NCBI GenBank assembly: GCA_022772475.1
Contig: JALEZQ010000014.1
Location: 72,004 to 104,586, forward strand
Direction of reading: 5' to 3'
Origin: Bacteroidales bacterium
GTDB taxonomy: Bacteria; Bacteroidota; Bacteroidia; Bacteroidales; Bacteroidaceae
Length of the DNA: 32,583 nucleotides
Shown here: piece after piece, positions 1 through 8,006 of the stretch
Layout: the number at the start of each line of letters is the position of its first letter
How positions within the stretch are numbered: the first letter of the stretch is position 1
Notes under the pieces: model-generated
What the model was told of the DNA's origin: nothing
Databases searched by the model: none
Seen by the model: only the letters and a program-made list of their open reading frames with translations
Program-made: the position numbers and the translations under genes

Positions 1-677
1 CCCGCTTCGCAGAGGTCGATGGTCGCCGCCGCATGCAGGTCGATGTGCCAGCGCTCGCCGTCGCGGGCGGGGAAGCGGCGGCCGATGTCCGTCAGACGGA
101 AACCCGCTGCCGCGAAGGCCTCCGCCACCTCATCGCCCACCTCGAACGACGGCAGCGTGATGGCCGGGCCGAGGACAGCCCGGACATCCTCCGGCCGTGT
201 GCCGAAGGCCGCCGTCATGGCGCGCAGCGTGCGGCTGCCGATGCGCCCCACCATGCCACGCCATCCCGCATGGGCCGCCGCCGCACAGTGGTGCGCCGCG
301 TCGTAGAGCAGGATGGGCAGACAGTCGGCCGTCGAGACGCCGATGCAGCAGTCCGTTGCCGCCGTCATCACCGCGTCGATGCCGTCGAGCGCCGCCGCGC
401 GCTCCTCGTCCGTTAGGGCGAAGAAGGCGTCGTCGATGAGGCGGATGGCCGTGCCGTGCGTCTGGCGCGGCAGCACGAGGCGGTTCGGCGCGACGTGGAG
501 TGCGGCGCAAAGGCGCGAGCGGCAAGCCGCCACGTGGGCGGGTTGGTCGCCGCAGTAGTGCGTGATGTTGAAGCCGTCGTAGGGCGCAGAGGTATTATAC
601 GCCTCGCGCGTGGTGGAGAAGGCCATCACGCGCGAGTCAATAGAGTAGGCAATATGTGGGAATGTTGCGTCTGTCAT
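1..677 (-). CDS. pgeF: PgeF/YfiH-type laccase-domain protein (C-terminus cut by window edge)
   Basis: The reading frame starts at ATG 677 and runs off the window after about 225 codons, so only the C-terminal end is missing (the family is usually 240-280 residues). It has the family motifs STADCLPILLYD and HAGWRG, followed by a GPAI segment, and conserved Cys/His residues that bind the metal. Family members were called polyphenol oxidases; work on relatives shows purine nucleoside phosphorylase/adenosine deaminase activity or editing of peptidoglycan precursors (PgeF). Which of these applies here cannot be read from the sequence. It lies 23 bp after obgE on the same strand and is probably the last visible gene of the hpt-adk-obgE-pgeF run. 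Confidence 0.9.
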   Translation of the reverse strand, partial: MTDATFPHIAYSIDSRVMAFSTTREAYNTSAPYDGFNITHYCGDQPAHVAACRSRLCAALHVAPNRLVLPRQTHGTAIRLIDDAFFALTDEERAAALDGIDAVMTAATDCCIGVSTADCLPILLYDAAHHCAAAAHAGWRGMVGRIGSRTLRAMTAAFGTRPEDVRAVLGPAITLPSFEVGDEVAEAFAAAGFRLTDIGRRFPARDGERWHIDLHAAATIDLCEA

Positions 678-700
678 ATAGAAAGCGTAGGGGGAGAAAG

Positions 701-1870
701 TTATTCGTCGTCGTCGGCCAGCATGTCCAGGTCGTATTCCTCCATGTCGTCCTCGTCGGCGTTGGCATCGTCGAGGTCGTCGTCCGTCCAGTCGGCGAAG
801 TCGGCGTCCAGCACCTGCACCTCGCGGTGGCGGTGCACCAGCGTGTCTTCCGCGCCGATGGCCCGAATCTTGTTGCTTTCGCTGTTCAGTTCGGCCCAGA
901 GGATGTCCTTCAGTTCCTGTATGCCCTGTCCCGTCACCGCCGATATGAAGACCACCTGCACGTCCTCCGGCAGTTCAGCGCGGAGCATGTCTATCAGTTC
1001 GTCGTCCAGCAGGTCGCACTTCGTCACCGCCAGCACGCGGTGCTTGTCGAGCATGGCGGGGTTGAAGCGGCGCAGTTCGTCCAGCAGGATGTGGTATTCG
1101 CGACTGATGTGCTCTGTGTCGCCCGGCACCATGAAGAGCAGCAGCGAGTTGCGCTCGATGTGTCGGAGGAAGCGCAGCCCCAGTCCGCGGCCTTCCGCCG
1201 CCCCCTCGATGATGCCCGGGATGTCCGCCATGACGAACGAGTGGCCGTCGCGGTGCGCCACGATGCCCAGCGAGGGCTCAAGCGTGGTGAAGGGATAGTT
1301 GGCAATCTTCGGGCGTGCCGACGACAGCGCCGAGAGCAGCGTGCTCTTTCCCGCGTTGGGGAAGCCCACGAGGCCCACGTCAGCCAGCAGCTTGAGTTCG
1401 AGGATGACCATCATCTCCTGCATGGGCTCACCCGGCTGTGCATAGCGCGGCGTCTGGTTGGTGGCCGTGCAGAACTGCTTGTTTCCCAGTCCGCCGCGTC
1501 CGCCCTTGAGAAGCATCACCACCTGTCCGTCCTCCTTGACGTCGCAGAGGTATTCGCCCGTCTCGGCATTGTAGGCCACGGTGCCCGGCGGCACGTCGAT
1601 GTAGCGGTCCTCGCCGTCGGCGCCGTGCGAGCAGCACTTGCCGCCGTTGCCGCCGTGCCCGGCGAAGACGTGGCGTTCGAAGCGGAGGTGCAGCAGCGTC
1701 CAGTAGTTGTGGTTGCCGCGCAGGTAGATGTGTCCGCCGCGTCCGCCGTCGCCGCCGTCAGGTCCGCCGTTGGGCATGTATTTGGCGCGGTGCAGGTGCA
1801 TCGAGCCGCGTCCGCCTTTGCCGGAGCGGCAGTAAATCTTTACGTAGTCAACGAAATTGCTTTCAGCCAT
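701..1870 (-). CDS. obgE: Obg-family ribosome-assembly GTPase
   Basis: A 389-residue essential-type GTPase that acts in late 50S ribosome assembly and stress control. The glycine-rich Obg fold fills about residues 1-158 ([28 protein letters not shown]). The G domain follows with P-loop GFPNAGKST, switch [11 protein letters not shown] and a TKCD guanine motif. The last ~35 residues are strongly acidic (Asp/Glu-rich), typical of Bacteroidetes Obg tails. The ATG at 1870 gives the canonical [12 protein letters not shown] start. It sits 36 bp after adk and 23 bp before pgeF, as in other Bacteroidales. Confidence 0.97.
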   Translation of the reverse strand: MAESNFVDYVKIYCRSGKGGRGSMHLHRAKYMPNGGPDGGDGGRGGHIYLRGNHNYWTLLHLRFERHVFAGHGGNGGKCCSHGADGEDRYIDVPPGTVAYNAETGEYLCDVKEDGQVVMLLKGGRGGLGNKQFCTATNQTPRYAQPGEPMQEMMVILELKLLADVGLVGFPNAGKSTLLSALSSARPKIANYPFTTLEPSLGIVAHRDGHSFVMADIPGIIEGAAEGRGLGLRFLRHIERNSLLLFMVPGDTEHISREYHILLDELRRFNPAMLDKHRVLAVTKCDLLDDELIDMLRAELPEDVQVVFISAVTGQGIQELKDILWAELNSESNKIRAIGAEDTLVHRHREVQVLDADFADWTDDDLDDANADEDDMEEYDLDMLADDDE

Positions 1871-1906
1871 GTCAGGTTGGGGCAGGGGAGAGAAGAGGTT
1901 GTAGAA

Positions 1907-2476
1907 TTATTCCGCGTCGATGACGGCGCAGAGGGCGTCGTTGATTTCCTGAATGTCGCCGTAGCCTTTGATGGCGTGGCGTTTGCCTTCGCCCTCGTAC
2001 CATGCCGCCAGCGGCGATGTCTGGGCGTGATAGACGTCGAGGCGCTTGCGAATGGTCTCCTCGTTGTCATCGGCGCGTCCCGAGGTCTTGCCGCGGAGCA
2101 GCAGGCGCTCCATCAGCATGTCGTCGGGCACGTCCAGTTCGAGCATGCACGTCACCTCCGTGCCGCGTTCGGCCAGCATGGCCTTGAGCGCTTCTGCCTG
2201 CGGGATGGTGCGGGGGAAGCCGTCGAAGATGACCCCTTCGCAGGGCATGAGGCCGTCATACACCTTGGCCAGGATGTCGATCATGAGCGAGTCGGGGATG
2301 AGCTGGCCGTTGTTGATGAAGCCCTGGGCCGTCTTGCCCAGTTCGGTGCCGCCTTTGATTTCGGCGCGTAGCACGTCGCCGGTAGAGATGTGGCGGAAGC
2401 CGTATTTAGCGACGAGCAGGTCGCTTTGGGTGCCTTTGCCCGAGCCGGGGGCACCGAAGATAACGATGTTCTTCAT
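1907..2476 (-). CDS. adk: Adenylate kinase
   Basis: A 189-residue cytoplasmic kinase that interconverts ATP+AMP and 2 ADP. The P-loop GAPGSGKGT is at residues 8-16, followed by the AMP-site segment STGDVLRAEI and the FDGFPRT motif. The LID is the short form (GKTSGRADDN), without the four-Cys zinc site. Length matches short-type bacterial Adk. It lies 127 bp after hpt and 36 bp before obgE. No TAnnTTTG box is seen directly upstream, so it is probably read from the hpt promoter. Pairing with Hpt places nucleotide salvage and adenylate balance in one transcript. Confidence 0.97.
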   Translation of the reverse strand: MKNIVIFGAPGSGKGTQSDLLVAKYGFRHISTGDVLRAEIKGGTELGKTAQGFINNGQLIPDSLMIDILAKVYDGLMPCEGVIFDGFPRTIPQAEALKAMLAERGTEVTCMLELDVPDDMLMERLLLRGKTSGRADDNEETIRKRLDVYHAQTSPLAAWYEGEGKRHAIKGYGDIQEINDALCAVIDAE

Positions 2477-2540
2477 GGGGAGTGTGTTGGTTTATATACG
2501 TTCTGTAAGTATTCAGAGAATGGCGTAGGCCGCGGAACGG

Positions 2541-2572
2541 TGTGCGCCGCGCGGGCAGATGTGCGCCGCGCG
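2541..2572. repeat. 13-bp direct repeat in the hpt-adk gap
   Basis: TGTGCGCCGCGCG occurs at 2541-2553 and again at 2560-2572. Next to it (2581-2618) the end of hpt is also partly duplicated: GTTATyCGTCGATGG occurs twice, once holding the hpt stop codon. The 127-bp gap holds no gene that I can see. Confidence 0.6.
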
Positions 2573-2603
2573 TGGCTTGCGTTATCCGTCGATGGCGTAC
2601 GCG

Positions 2604-3140
2604 TTATTCGTCGATGGTGTAGATGTGCTTGAGGTTGCGTCCCTCGCCGTCGTAGTCGAGGCCGTAGCCCACGATGAAGTCGTTGGGAATCTCGAAGCAG
2701 CAGTAGGGCACGTCCAGGCTGACCTTGAGGTTGCCCGGCTTGACCAGGAGGGAGGCCACGCGCACCTCTTTGGGATGCTTCTCGGCGAGGATGCCGAGCA
2801 GTTCCTTCATCGTCAGTCCCGAGTCGATGATGTCCTCGACGACGACCACCGTGCGTCCCTCGATGTCCTCGTTCAGGCCGATCAGTTCTTTGACATGCCC
2901 TGTGGACTTGGTGCCCACATAGGAGGCCATGCGCACAAAACTGATTTCGCAGGGAGTGTCGATGCCGCGGATGAGGTCTGCGGCAAACATGAACGAGCCG
3001 TTGAGCACCGCCAGCAGGAGCGGCTTCTGCCCCTCCAGGTCGCGGCTAATCTGTGCGGCCACTTCGGCTACGCGCTGCTTTATCTGCTCTTCGGTGAGGA
3101 ATATCTTGAAGTGCTTGTCTTTTACTTGTACGTGATTCAT
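2604..3140 (-). CDS. hpt: Hypoxanthine phosphoribosyltransferase
   Basis: A 178-residue purine salvage enzyme that joins hypoxanthine/guanine to PRPP. The PRPP motif VVVVEDIIDSGLT is at about residues 93-105, and the base-binding end DFIVGYGLDYDGEGRN is intact. The frame is open 19 codons further upstream, but that stretch contains the promoter -7 box, so the ATG at 3140 (MNHVQVKDKHF) is chosen as start. It is first gene of the run hpt, adk, obgE, pgeF. Confidence 0.95.
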   Translation of the reverse strand: MNHVQVKDKHFKIFLTEEQIKQRVAEVAAQISRDLEGQKPLLLAVLNGSFMFAADLIRGIDTPCEISFVRMASYVGTKSTGHVKELIGLNEDIEGRTVVVVEDIIDSGLTMKELLGILAEKHPKEVRVASLLVKPGNLKVSLDVPYCCFEIPNDFIVGYGLDYDGEGRNLKHIYTIDE

Positions 3141-3167
3141 GGGGCGTGCGTTCTTTCGTTTTGTTTG

Positions 3168-3198
3168 CAAAGGTACTTTAAGGCGAGCGAAGTGCAAA
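3168..3198 (-). promoter_or_regulatory. Bacteroidetes-type promoter of hpt
   Basis: On the minus strand TTTG (3195-3198) is separated by exactly 19 bp from TACCTTTG (3168-3175). This matches the primary-sigma consensus TTTG-N19-21-TAnnTTTG. The -7 box is 27 bp upstream of the chosen hpt ATG. Confidence 0.85.
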
Positions 3199-3229
3199 GA
3201 AAATGCAACAACTATTTTTAAGTGCCGCG

Positions 3230-3286
3230 CGCTATCGTCACGCTATCGCCACGCTAACGCCGCACGCTAACGCCATGCTGTCGCCG
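3230..3286. repeat. Five imperfect 11-13-bp tandem units
   Basis: Units of the form CGCTAwCGCCA begin at 3230, 3241, 3252, 3265 and 3276, with a period of 11 bp (13 bp once). They lie between the hpt promoter and the end of lrgB. No function is visible. Confidence 0.6.
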
Positions 3287-3309
3287 CCCTTCTCTATGTG
3301 CACGTCCTT

Positions 3310-4002
3310 TTATAGGATGCACTCCAGCACCGTCGGCGTGAGCAGGGCGGTGAGGATGCCGTTGAGCGTGAGGCCCAGGCTGGCGTAGGCGCCGACGAAG
3401 GCGTCGTGCTCCATCGCCGCCGAGGTGCCAAGGGCGTGCGAGGCCGCCCCCATCGACAGTCCGCGTGCCGTCGGCGCCTTGATATGGCTGGCGTTCATCA
3501 CCTGAAAGCCCGCCACGGCGCCCAGCAGACCCGTGATGACCACGATGGCCGCTGTGAGCGACGGTATGCCGCCCACCGCCTTCGTCACCTCCATGGCGAT
3601 GGGCGTCGTCACCGACTTCGATGCCAGCGACATCACCACCATCGGCGTGGCGCCCAGCAGTTTGGCCGTTAGCACCACGCTCACGATGCCCACCACGCAG
3701 CCGATGAACTGCGACATGAGGATGGGGATGAGCTGCTTGCGGATGGACGAGAGCTGGAGGTAGAGCGGTACGCCCAGTGCCACCACTGCCGGCTTGAGCC
3801 AGAAGTCGATGAGGCCGGCGCTCTGCTGGTACGTCTCGTAGGGGATGTCGCAGAGCATGAGGAAGGCGATGATGGCCGCGATAGCCAGCAGGATGGGGTT
3901 GAGCAGAATCCACCCCGTGCGCTTCTGCAGGAGTTTGGCGCCGAAGAAGGCGCCGAAGGTCAGCGTCAGCAGGACGTATTGGTTGGTGAGAAAGTCTCTC
4001 AT
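3310..4002 (-). CDS. lrgB: LrgB/CidB-family membrane protein
   Basis: A 230-residue polytopic inner-membrane protein with about six to seven hydrophobic segments. The family signature is clear: SVTTPIAMEVTKAVGG, PSLTAAIVVITGLLGA and GLSMGAASHALGTSAAME. LrgB works with LrgA; members of the family act in murein-hydrolase control or as pyruvate/glycolate transporters, and the substrate here is unknown. Its ATG overlaps the lrgA stop by 4 bp (ATGA), so translation is probably coupled. Confidence 0.93.
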   Translation of the reverse strand: MRDFLTNQYVLLTLTFGAFFGAKLLQKRTGWILLNPILLAIAAIIAFLMLCDIPYETYQQSAGLIDFWLKPAVVALGVPLYLQLSSIRKQLIPILMSQFIGCVVGIVSVVLTAKLLGATPMVVMSLASKSVTTPIAMEVTKAVGGIPSLTAAIVVITGLLGAVAGFQVMNASHIKAPTARGLSMGAASHALGTSAAMEHDAFVGAYASLGLTLNGILTALLTPTVLECIL

Positions 4003-4382
4003 GACTTTTTGGATTTATGCTTTTTCATTTTGCGCGACAGGCGCTTTTCGCCGCTGGCCACCATCTGGTGCGTATGGCCTGTGCAGACCAGCACCAGCAT
4101 GGTGCTCACCACAGTGGCCGCCAGGATGGGAAACCACTCGGCGCGGATGAGGTCGAAGTAGCACATCAGGGCTACGCCCGGCGGTACGAAGAAGAAGCCC
4201 AGGTTGGCGATGAGGAAGTCCGTCAGGCCGCGCACCCATTCCAGTTTGACCCATCCCAACTGGAGCAGGAGCGTCAGCAGCAGCATACCGATGATGCTCG
4301 ACGGCAGCTGGATGCCTGTCAGCATGACCACCAGTTCGCCGGCCGCCAAGCAGCCGAAGAGTATGAGGCATTGACGTATCAT
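3999..4382 (-). CDS. lrgA: LrgA/CidA-family holin-like membrane protein
   Basis: A 127-residue small membrane protein with four hydrophobic segments. The LrgA signature is present: GELVVMLTGIQLPSSIIGMLL near residues 15-35 and LGFFFVPPGVALM near 61-73. It ends in a basic tail rich in Lys. It starts at ATG 4382 and overlaps lrgB by 4 bp. A weak -7-like box, TACTTCTG, lies about 40 bp upstream, just beyond the terminator of the preceding gene; no convincing -33 was found. Confidence 0.92.
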   Translation of the reverse strand: MIRQCLILFGCLAAGELVVMLTGIQLPSSIIGMLLLTLLLQLGWVKLEWVRGLTDFLIANLGFFFVPPGVALMCYFDLIRAEWFPILAATVVSTMLVLVCTGHTHQMVASGEKRLSRKMKKHKSKKS

Positions 4383-4432
4383 AATGCGGGGGTTGAGGCG
4401 TGAAATGACAATAAAGGCAGAAGTATCTGTTA

Positions 4433-4466
4433 TATAAAAGACAGGAGCGCGGTGTTGCTCCTGTCT
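4433..4466 (-). terminator. Intrinsic terminator after the OmpH-like gene
   Basis: A perfect 10-bp inverted repeat (4439-4448 with 4457-4466, stem AGACAGGAGC) with an 8-nt loop. On the minus strand it is followed by CTTTTATATA. It separates the OmpH-like gene from lrgA. Confidence 0.85.
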
Positions 4467-4503
4467 GTAGAATACGAATGTGCCGCTGTTGTCGGCTACG
4501 CTT

Positions 4504-5064
4504 TTACTTCTTGTAGCGCTTGTTCAGACCGGCCACCACCTCGTTGGTGATGTCGTAGGCCTTGTCGATATAGATGGTTGTGGCCTTGTTGAGGATGACG
4601 TTATACTTCTTCGTCTTGTTGTAGTCGGCCAGGAAATTGTTGATGCTGTCCATAAGGGACTGGTTGAAGGCGTTCTGCTCCTGAGCCATCTCCGCTTCGG
4701 CCTGCTGGGCATACTGGGCATAGGCCTGCTGTTGCTGCTGATACTTGCGCATCTCGGCCTCATACTGCTGCTGTGAGTTGATCTGGCCGTTCTGCATACG
4801 CTGCTGGATGCTGTTCTGCATGCTCTGCAGGGCCTGCTCCTTCTGCTGCAGAACCGTGTGGTGCTGCTGCATCTTCTGGTCAAACTGCACCTTGGCCTCT
4901 TGGAAATAGAAGTATTTGTTTTGGAGCGAATCGACGTCAATATAGGCAATGCGCACGGCGCCCTCTGTGGCAGACTGTGCGGCAGGCAGGGGCTTGGCCT
5001 CGTCGTTGCTGCCGCAGGCGGCCAGCGTGATGGCGGCCAGCGCCATCAAGGCAATTTTCTTCAT
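4504..5064 (-). CDS. OmpH/Skp-family periplasmic chaperone-like lipoprotein
   Basis: A 186-residue protein. A signal peptide ends in a lipobox TLAAC with Cys17 as predicted lipidation site, followed by SNDEAK. The mature part opens with the Skp-type strand IAYIDVDSL and continues as a long Gln-rich coiled coil (about residues 55-140), then a C-terminal segment KKYNVILNKATTIYIDKAYDITNEVV typical of OmpH. Skp-type proteins hold outer-membrane proteins in the periplasm. Being a lipoprotein is a Bacteroidetes variation. It lies 77 bp after a small membrane-protein gene on the same strand and ends at a strong terminator. Confidence 0.9.
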   Translation of the reverse strand: MKKIALMALAAITLAACGSNDEAKPLPAAQSATEGAVRIAYIDVDSLQNKYFYFQEAKVQFDQKMQQHHTVLQQKEQALQSMQNSIQQRMQNGQINSQQQYEAEMRKYQQQQQAYAQYAQQAEAEMAQEQNAFNQSLMDSINNFLADYNKTKKYNVILNKATTIYIDKAYDITNEVVAGLNKRYKK

Positions 5065-5141
5065 AGGGATAGGAGTGTGTATGGGGATTGAAACTGTGAT
5101 AAATCTCTTCTGTGGCGTGTGCTCTCACTCAGTGTCGTTGC

Positions 5142-5360
5142 TCACCGCGGGCTGTCCTTTCGGCGCTCCGCCACGCGGTGTGGCGATGGGGTGCGCGCCT
5201 CGCGGTCTTGCGTGCGTGCACAGTGGATGCCGCGACGTGCCAGATGCGGACTGCTATCGACGTGTGTCTTGGGGAAACGCTTCCCCCAAAACAGCCGCAC
5301 GCATAAAAACAGCAGCGCGATAGCAATAATTAAGAGTGCGGGCAGCAGCGATTCAAGCAT
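5142..5360 (-). CDS. Small single-pass membrane protein (72 aa)
   Basis: The frame is open from 5456, but the likely start is ATG 5360, giving MLESLLPALLIIAIALLFLC: one hydrophobic helix at residues 3-22 followed by a soluble tail. The tail contains RFPKTHV, then RRGIHCARTQDREAR. From memory this F-P-x-T-H and R-G-I-x-C-x-x-x-Q-D pattern recurs in small Bacteroidetes membrane proteins of unknown role; no search was made. It has its own TACCTTTG box upstream and is followed after 77 bp by the OmpH-like lipoprotein gene, suggesting shared transcription. Function unknown. Confidence 0.65.
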   Translation of the reverse strand: MLESLLPALLIIAIALLFLCVRLFWGKRFPKTHVDSSPHLARRGIHCARTQDREARTPSPHRVAERRKDSPR

Positions 5361-5382
5361 AATGCGTAAATTTGTAGATGAA

Positions 5383-5442
5383 ACCGCAACCGGACGGCGG
5401 CAACCCCTTTGGGGCAATCCGGCCAATTGCGGTGCAAAGGTA
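5383..5442 (-). promoter_or_regulatory. -7 box plus leader hairpin of the small membrane-protein gene
   Basis: On the minus strand TACCTTTG is at 5435-5442 with a weak TTTC at a 20-bp spacing. Just downstream, the presumed leader folds: ACCGCAA (5383-5389) pairs with TTGCGGT (5427-5433), CCGGA with TCCGG, and CCCC with GGGG around a TTT loop. The hairpin fills nearly the whole leader. Confidence 0.55.
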
Positions 5443-5465
5443 ACAATTCCACACAAGATAAAGAA

Positions 5466-6914
5466 ATGACTGAAATGATTTTACAGCCCAAGGCTGTCTT
5501 CGACTGCTTTGCAGAAGTCAACCGCGTGCCGCGCCCCTCGAAGCGCGAAGAGAAAATGATAGCCTTCCTCAAGGCCTTTGGCGAGGACCTCGGCTTGGAG
5601 ACCGTCGTCGATGAGACGGGCAACGTCATCATTCGCAAGCCCGCCACCCCCGGCTACGAGAAGCGCCGGACGCTCATCCTCCAGAGCCACATGGATATGG
5701 TCTGCGAGCCCAGCGACGGCTCGTTCGACTTTGACAACAACCCCATCGAGACCTACGTCGATGGCGAGTGGCTCCGCGCCCGCGGCACCACCCTCGGCGC
5801 CGACGACGGCATCGGCGTGGCCATGCAGATGGCCGTGCTCCGTGCCACCGACATTCCCCACGGCCCGCTGGAGTGCGTCTTCACCCGCGACGAAGAGACC
5901 GGCCTGACCGGCGCCATGGGCATGAAGCCCGGCTTTATGACCGGCACCATGCTCGTAAACCTCGACTCGGAAGACGAAGGCCAGATCTTCGTCAGCTGTG
6001 CCGGCGGCGTGCGCACCACAGCCACCTATCCCTTCCCCACGGCAGCCATCCCCGAGGGCTACTACTGCTGCACCATCGGCGTGCGCAAGTTCACCGGCGG
6101 CCACTCCGGCGATGATATCAACAAGATGCGCGCCAATGCCAACAAGGTGCTCGTCCGCTTCCTCTGCGACGAGATGGAGAAGACCGACCTGCGCCTCATC
6201 GACATCCAGAGCGGCGGCCTGCACAACGCCATCCCCCGCGACGGCGTCGTCACCATCGCCGTGCCTTTTGAATATAAGGAAACGCTGCGCATCGACCTCA
6301 ACCACTACGAGGCTGACCTGCGCGAAGAGTTTTCCGCCACCGAGCCCAACTTCGAGGTGTCGCTCGACAGCGTCCGGCCTGCCGCCGAAGCCATGGAGCC
6401 CACCGCCGCCCGTGCCATGCTGCTGTCGCTGCGCGCCGTACACAACGGCATTCTGGCCATGAGTCAGGACATGCCCGGTCTGGTCGAGACCTCCAGCAAC
6501 CTGGCCTCCATCCGTAAGGACGGCGGTAAGGTTGTCGTCACCACGAGCCAGCGCAGCAGCGTCAAGAGTCAGATTCCCAACGTCGCCGCCACGGTACGTG
6601 CCGCCCTGTCGCTCGGCGGTGCCGACTGCCTCACCACCGAGGGCTACCCCGGCTGGAAGATGAACCCCAAGAGCGAGATGCTCCGCATTGCCCGCGAGAG
6701 CTACGTCCGCGTCTTCGGCAAGGAGCCCGAAATCAAGGCCATCCACGCCGGTCTGGAGTGCGGCCTCTTCAGCGAGAAGTACCCCGGTCTCGATATGGTC
6801 AGCTTCGGCCCGACGCTGCGCGGCGTCCACTCGCCCGACGAGAAACTCCTCATCCCCACCGTACAGATGGTATGGGATCACCTGCTCGACATCATGGTGA
6901 ACATTCCCGAGTAA
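5466..6914 (+). CDS. pepD: Aminoacyl-histidine dipeptidase (M20 family)
   Basis: A 482-residue cytosolic zinc dipeptidase. All five metal ligands can be placed: H75 in SHMDMV, D113 in ADDGIG, E144 in RDEETG (E143 being the general base), D167 in NLDSEDEG and H455 in RGVHSPDE. Spacing matches characterised PepD enzymes. The frame is open 19 codons upstream of the chosen ATG at 5466, but that stretch lies across the divergent leader region; MTEMILQPKAVF is the natural family start. The plus strand has a TAAATTTG box at 5367-5374 without a good -33, so the promoter is uncertain. It stands alone and ends in a hairpin. Confidence 0.95.
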   Translation: MTEMILQPKAVFDCFAEVNRVPRPSKREEKMIAFLKAFGEDLGLETVVDETGNVIIRKPATPGYEKRRTLILQSHMDMVCEPSDGSFDFDNNPIETYVDGEWLRARGTTLGADDGIGVAMQMAVLRATDIPHGPLECVFTRDEETGLTGAMGMKPGFMTGTMLVNLDSEDEGQIFVSCAGGVRTTATYPFPTAAIPEGYYCCTIGVRKFTGGHSGDDINKMRANANKVLVRFLCDEMEKTDLRLIDIQSGGLHNAIPRDGVVTIAVPFEYKETLRIDLNHYEADLREEFSATEPNFEVSLDSVRPAAEAMEPTAARAMLLSLRAVHNGILAMSQDMPGLVETSSNLASIRKDGGKVVVTTSQRSSVKSQIPNVAATVRAALSLGGADCLTTEGYPGWKMNPKSEMLRIARESYVRVFGKEPEIKAIHAGLECGLFSEKYPGLDMVSFGPTLRGVHSPDEKLLIPTVQMVWDHLLDIMVNIPE

Positions 6915-6921
6915 GCGATAA

Positions 6922-6968
6922 TGAGGGCGTGTCAGGAAGCTATCCTCGACACGCCCTCAACGCTTCTT
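6922..6968 (+). terminator. Hairpin terminator after pepD
   Basis: TGAGGGCGTGTC (6922-6933) pairs perfectly with GACACGCCCTCA (6948-6959); an inner AGGA/TCCT stem extends it. A T-rich stretch (CTTCTTT) follows, so termination is likely. Confidence 0.75.
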
Positions 6969-7230
6969 TATGTCCCCCCAAACATCGGTTGTAAAGTTTG
7001 GATTTTTACACCGTGTGCAATGCGGCCTTTTACATTTGTTAACCTCGAGAATGGCCGCGAAATCCACCAACCGCCTCGCGGTCGGAAATAACGCCAACAT
7101 GACGCACTTCGTTTTAGTCGTGTTTTGTCAAAATCAAAGGCGCGCACCGCTATTTAGTTAATTCTATTGAAATTTCGGCCGTCCTTACCCGAAAACCGGC
7201 CTCGCCGACGCGCCGGAGGGCATGTGTTAC

Positions 7231-7289
7231 GGGCGACACTGTAAGCGTTACAGGATTTTCTGTAAGCGTTACAGGATTTTCTGTCGCCC
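7231..7289. repeat. Inverted repeat enclosing two 21-bp palindromic units
   Basis: GGGCGACA (7231-7238) and TGTCGCCC (7282-7289) are perfect inverted repeats. Between them are two identical 21-bp units (7239-7259, 7260-7280), each containing the palindrome CTGTAAGCGTTACAG followed by GATTTT. Confidence 0.85.
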
Positions 7290-7316
7290 AAAGTGTGGCG
7301 GACGAATGCCGTTTCA

Positions 7317-7335
7317 GCCTGACGGCAGGCTTTTT
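7317..7335 (+). terminator. Orphan terminator-like hairpin
   Basis: GCCTG (7317-7321), loop ACGG, CAGGC (7326-7330), then five T. The stem is short. No gene on the plus strand precedes it, so it may end an unannotated RNA or be chance. Confidence 0.4.
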
Positions 7336-7524
7336 CGCTTCTATTTGCGCCGCCGCGGCCGTTCACGTTGTTGGCCAAAAAACTCACGTTTTGCGCACCG
7401 TGTGCAATGCTTGGCGTGGTACGCCGTGCGCCTTCGCCACCGCGCTTTGCCATGACTTTTTATGTAACGAGCCGAGCCATGGTTTGCTGTGGTGATGCGT
7501 CGCAACGAAAGCCCTGTGGTGTCG

Positions 7525-7830
7525 TTACGTCCAGAGCGAGGTGATGAACATCGGCGTCTCGTTATCGGCCTTCGTGAAGCCGCAGCGCTCGTAGAAGGCG
7601 CACTCCTTATTATACGCCATGAGGGCGATGCGCAGGTAGTCTTTGTATTTCTCCTTGACCTTTTCGAGCAACTGCCGGCCGATGCCACGGCCCTGACAGT
7701 CGGGCCGCACCAGCAGATAGTGGATATAGGCCGTCATGACGCCGTCGTCCATGGCGCTGATGAGGCCGCGTAGTAGTGCCATGTCCATTGACGTGGCACT
7801 CAGCACGCGTCGCGGCGTCGGCCGCGACAC
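7525..7830 (-). pseudogene. GNAT acetyltransferase remnant, N-terminus replaced by repeats
   Basis: The C-terminal part of a GNAT N-acetyltransferase is clear: MTAYIHYLLVRPDCQGRGIG carries the acetyl-CoA loop (Q/R-x-x-G-x-G), followed by AYNKECAFYERCGF and the end PMFITSLWT. The first 50-60 residues of the fold (strands 1-3) are missing. Upstream of LISAMDDG the frame enters a repeat unit (7761 onward) that is duplicated in tandem, so the N-terminal residues are translated repeat. An ATG in the palindrome at 7788 would give 87 residues; without the missing strands a working enzyme is unlikely. Probably a gene broken by the repeat array. Confidence 0.7.
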
Positions 7831-8006
7831 CTATTCTTTGCCGCAAAAAAACGCGGCTACGCCGCAAGTGGAACGTCAATGGGTGAGGCCGCGTAGTAGT
7901 GCCATGTCCATTGACGTGGCACTCAGCATGCGTCGCGGCGTCGGCCGCGACACCTATTCTTTGCCGCAAAAAAACGCGGCTACGCCGCAAGTGGCACGTC
8001 AATGGA
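7761..8006. repeat. 123-bp unit in tandem (two copies)
   Basis: The unit at 7761-7883 is repeated at 7884-8006 with very few differences. Each holds a palindrome (7776-7799 and 7899-7922) with arms GTGCCA/TGGCAC around the core GTCcATtGAC, then a GCCGCGACACCTATTC segment and a GC-rich stretch. The unit length is three times the 41-bp period of the adjoining array. Confidence 0.9.

Larger units (their letters stand above)
6969..7524. other. Gene-poor 0.55-kb interval
   Basis: I see no convincing gene here. It contains a possible plus-strand -7 box TACATTTG (7031-7038), two copies of the 14-mer ACCGTGTGCAATGC (around 7010 and 7398), the nested repeat at 7231-7289 and a short terminator-like hairpin at 7317-7335. 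A small RNA is possible but not demonstrated. Confidence 0.5.

Noticed and set aside
656-2371. Very long plus-strand open frame opposite obgE and adk
   Set aside because: Antisense shadow in GC-rich DNA; the minus-strand frames encode unmistakable Obg and Adk.
5481-6881. 466-codon minus-strand frame opposite pepD
   Set aside because: Shadow of pepD, whose metal ligands are all in place on the plus strand.
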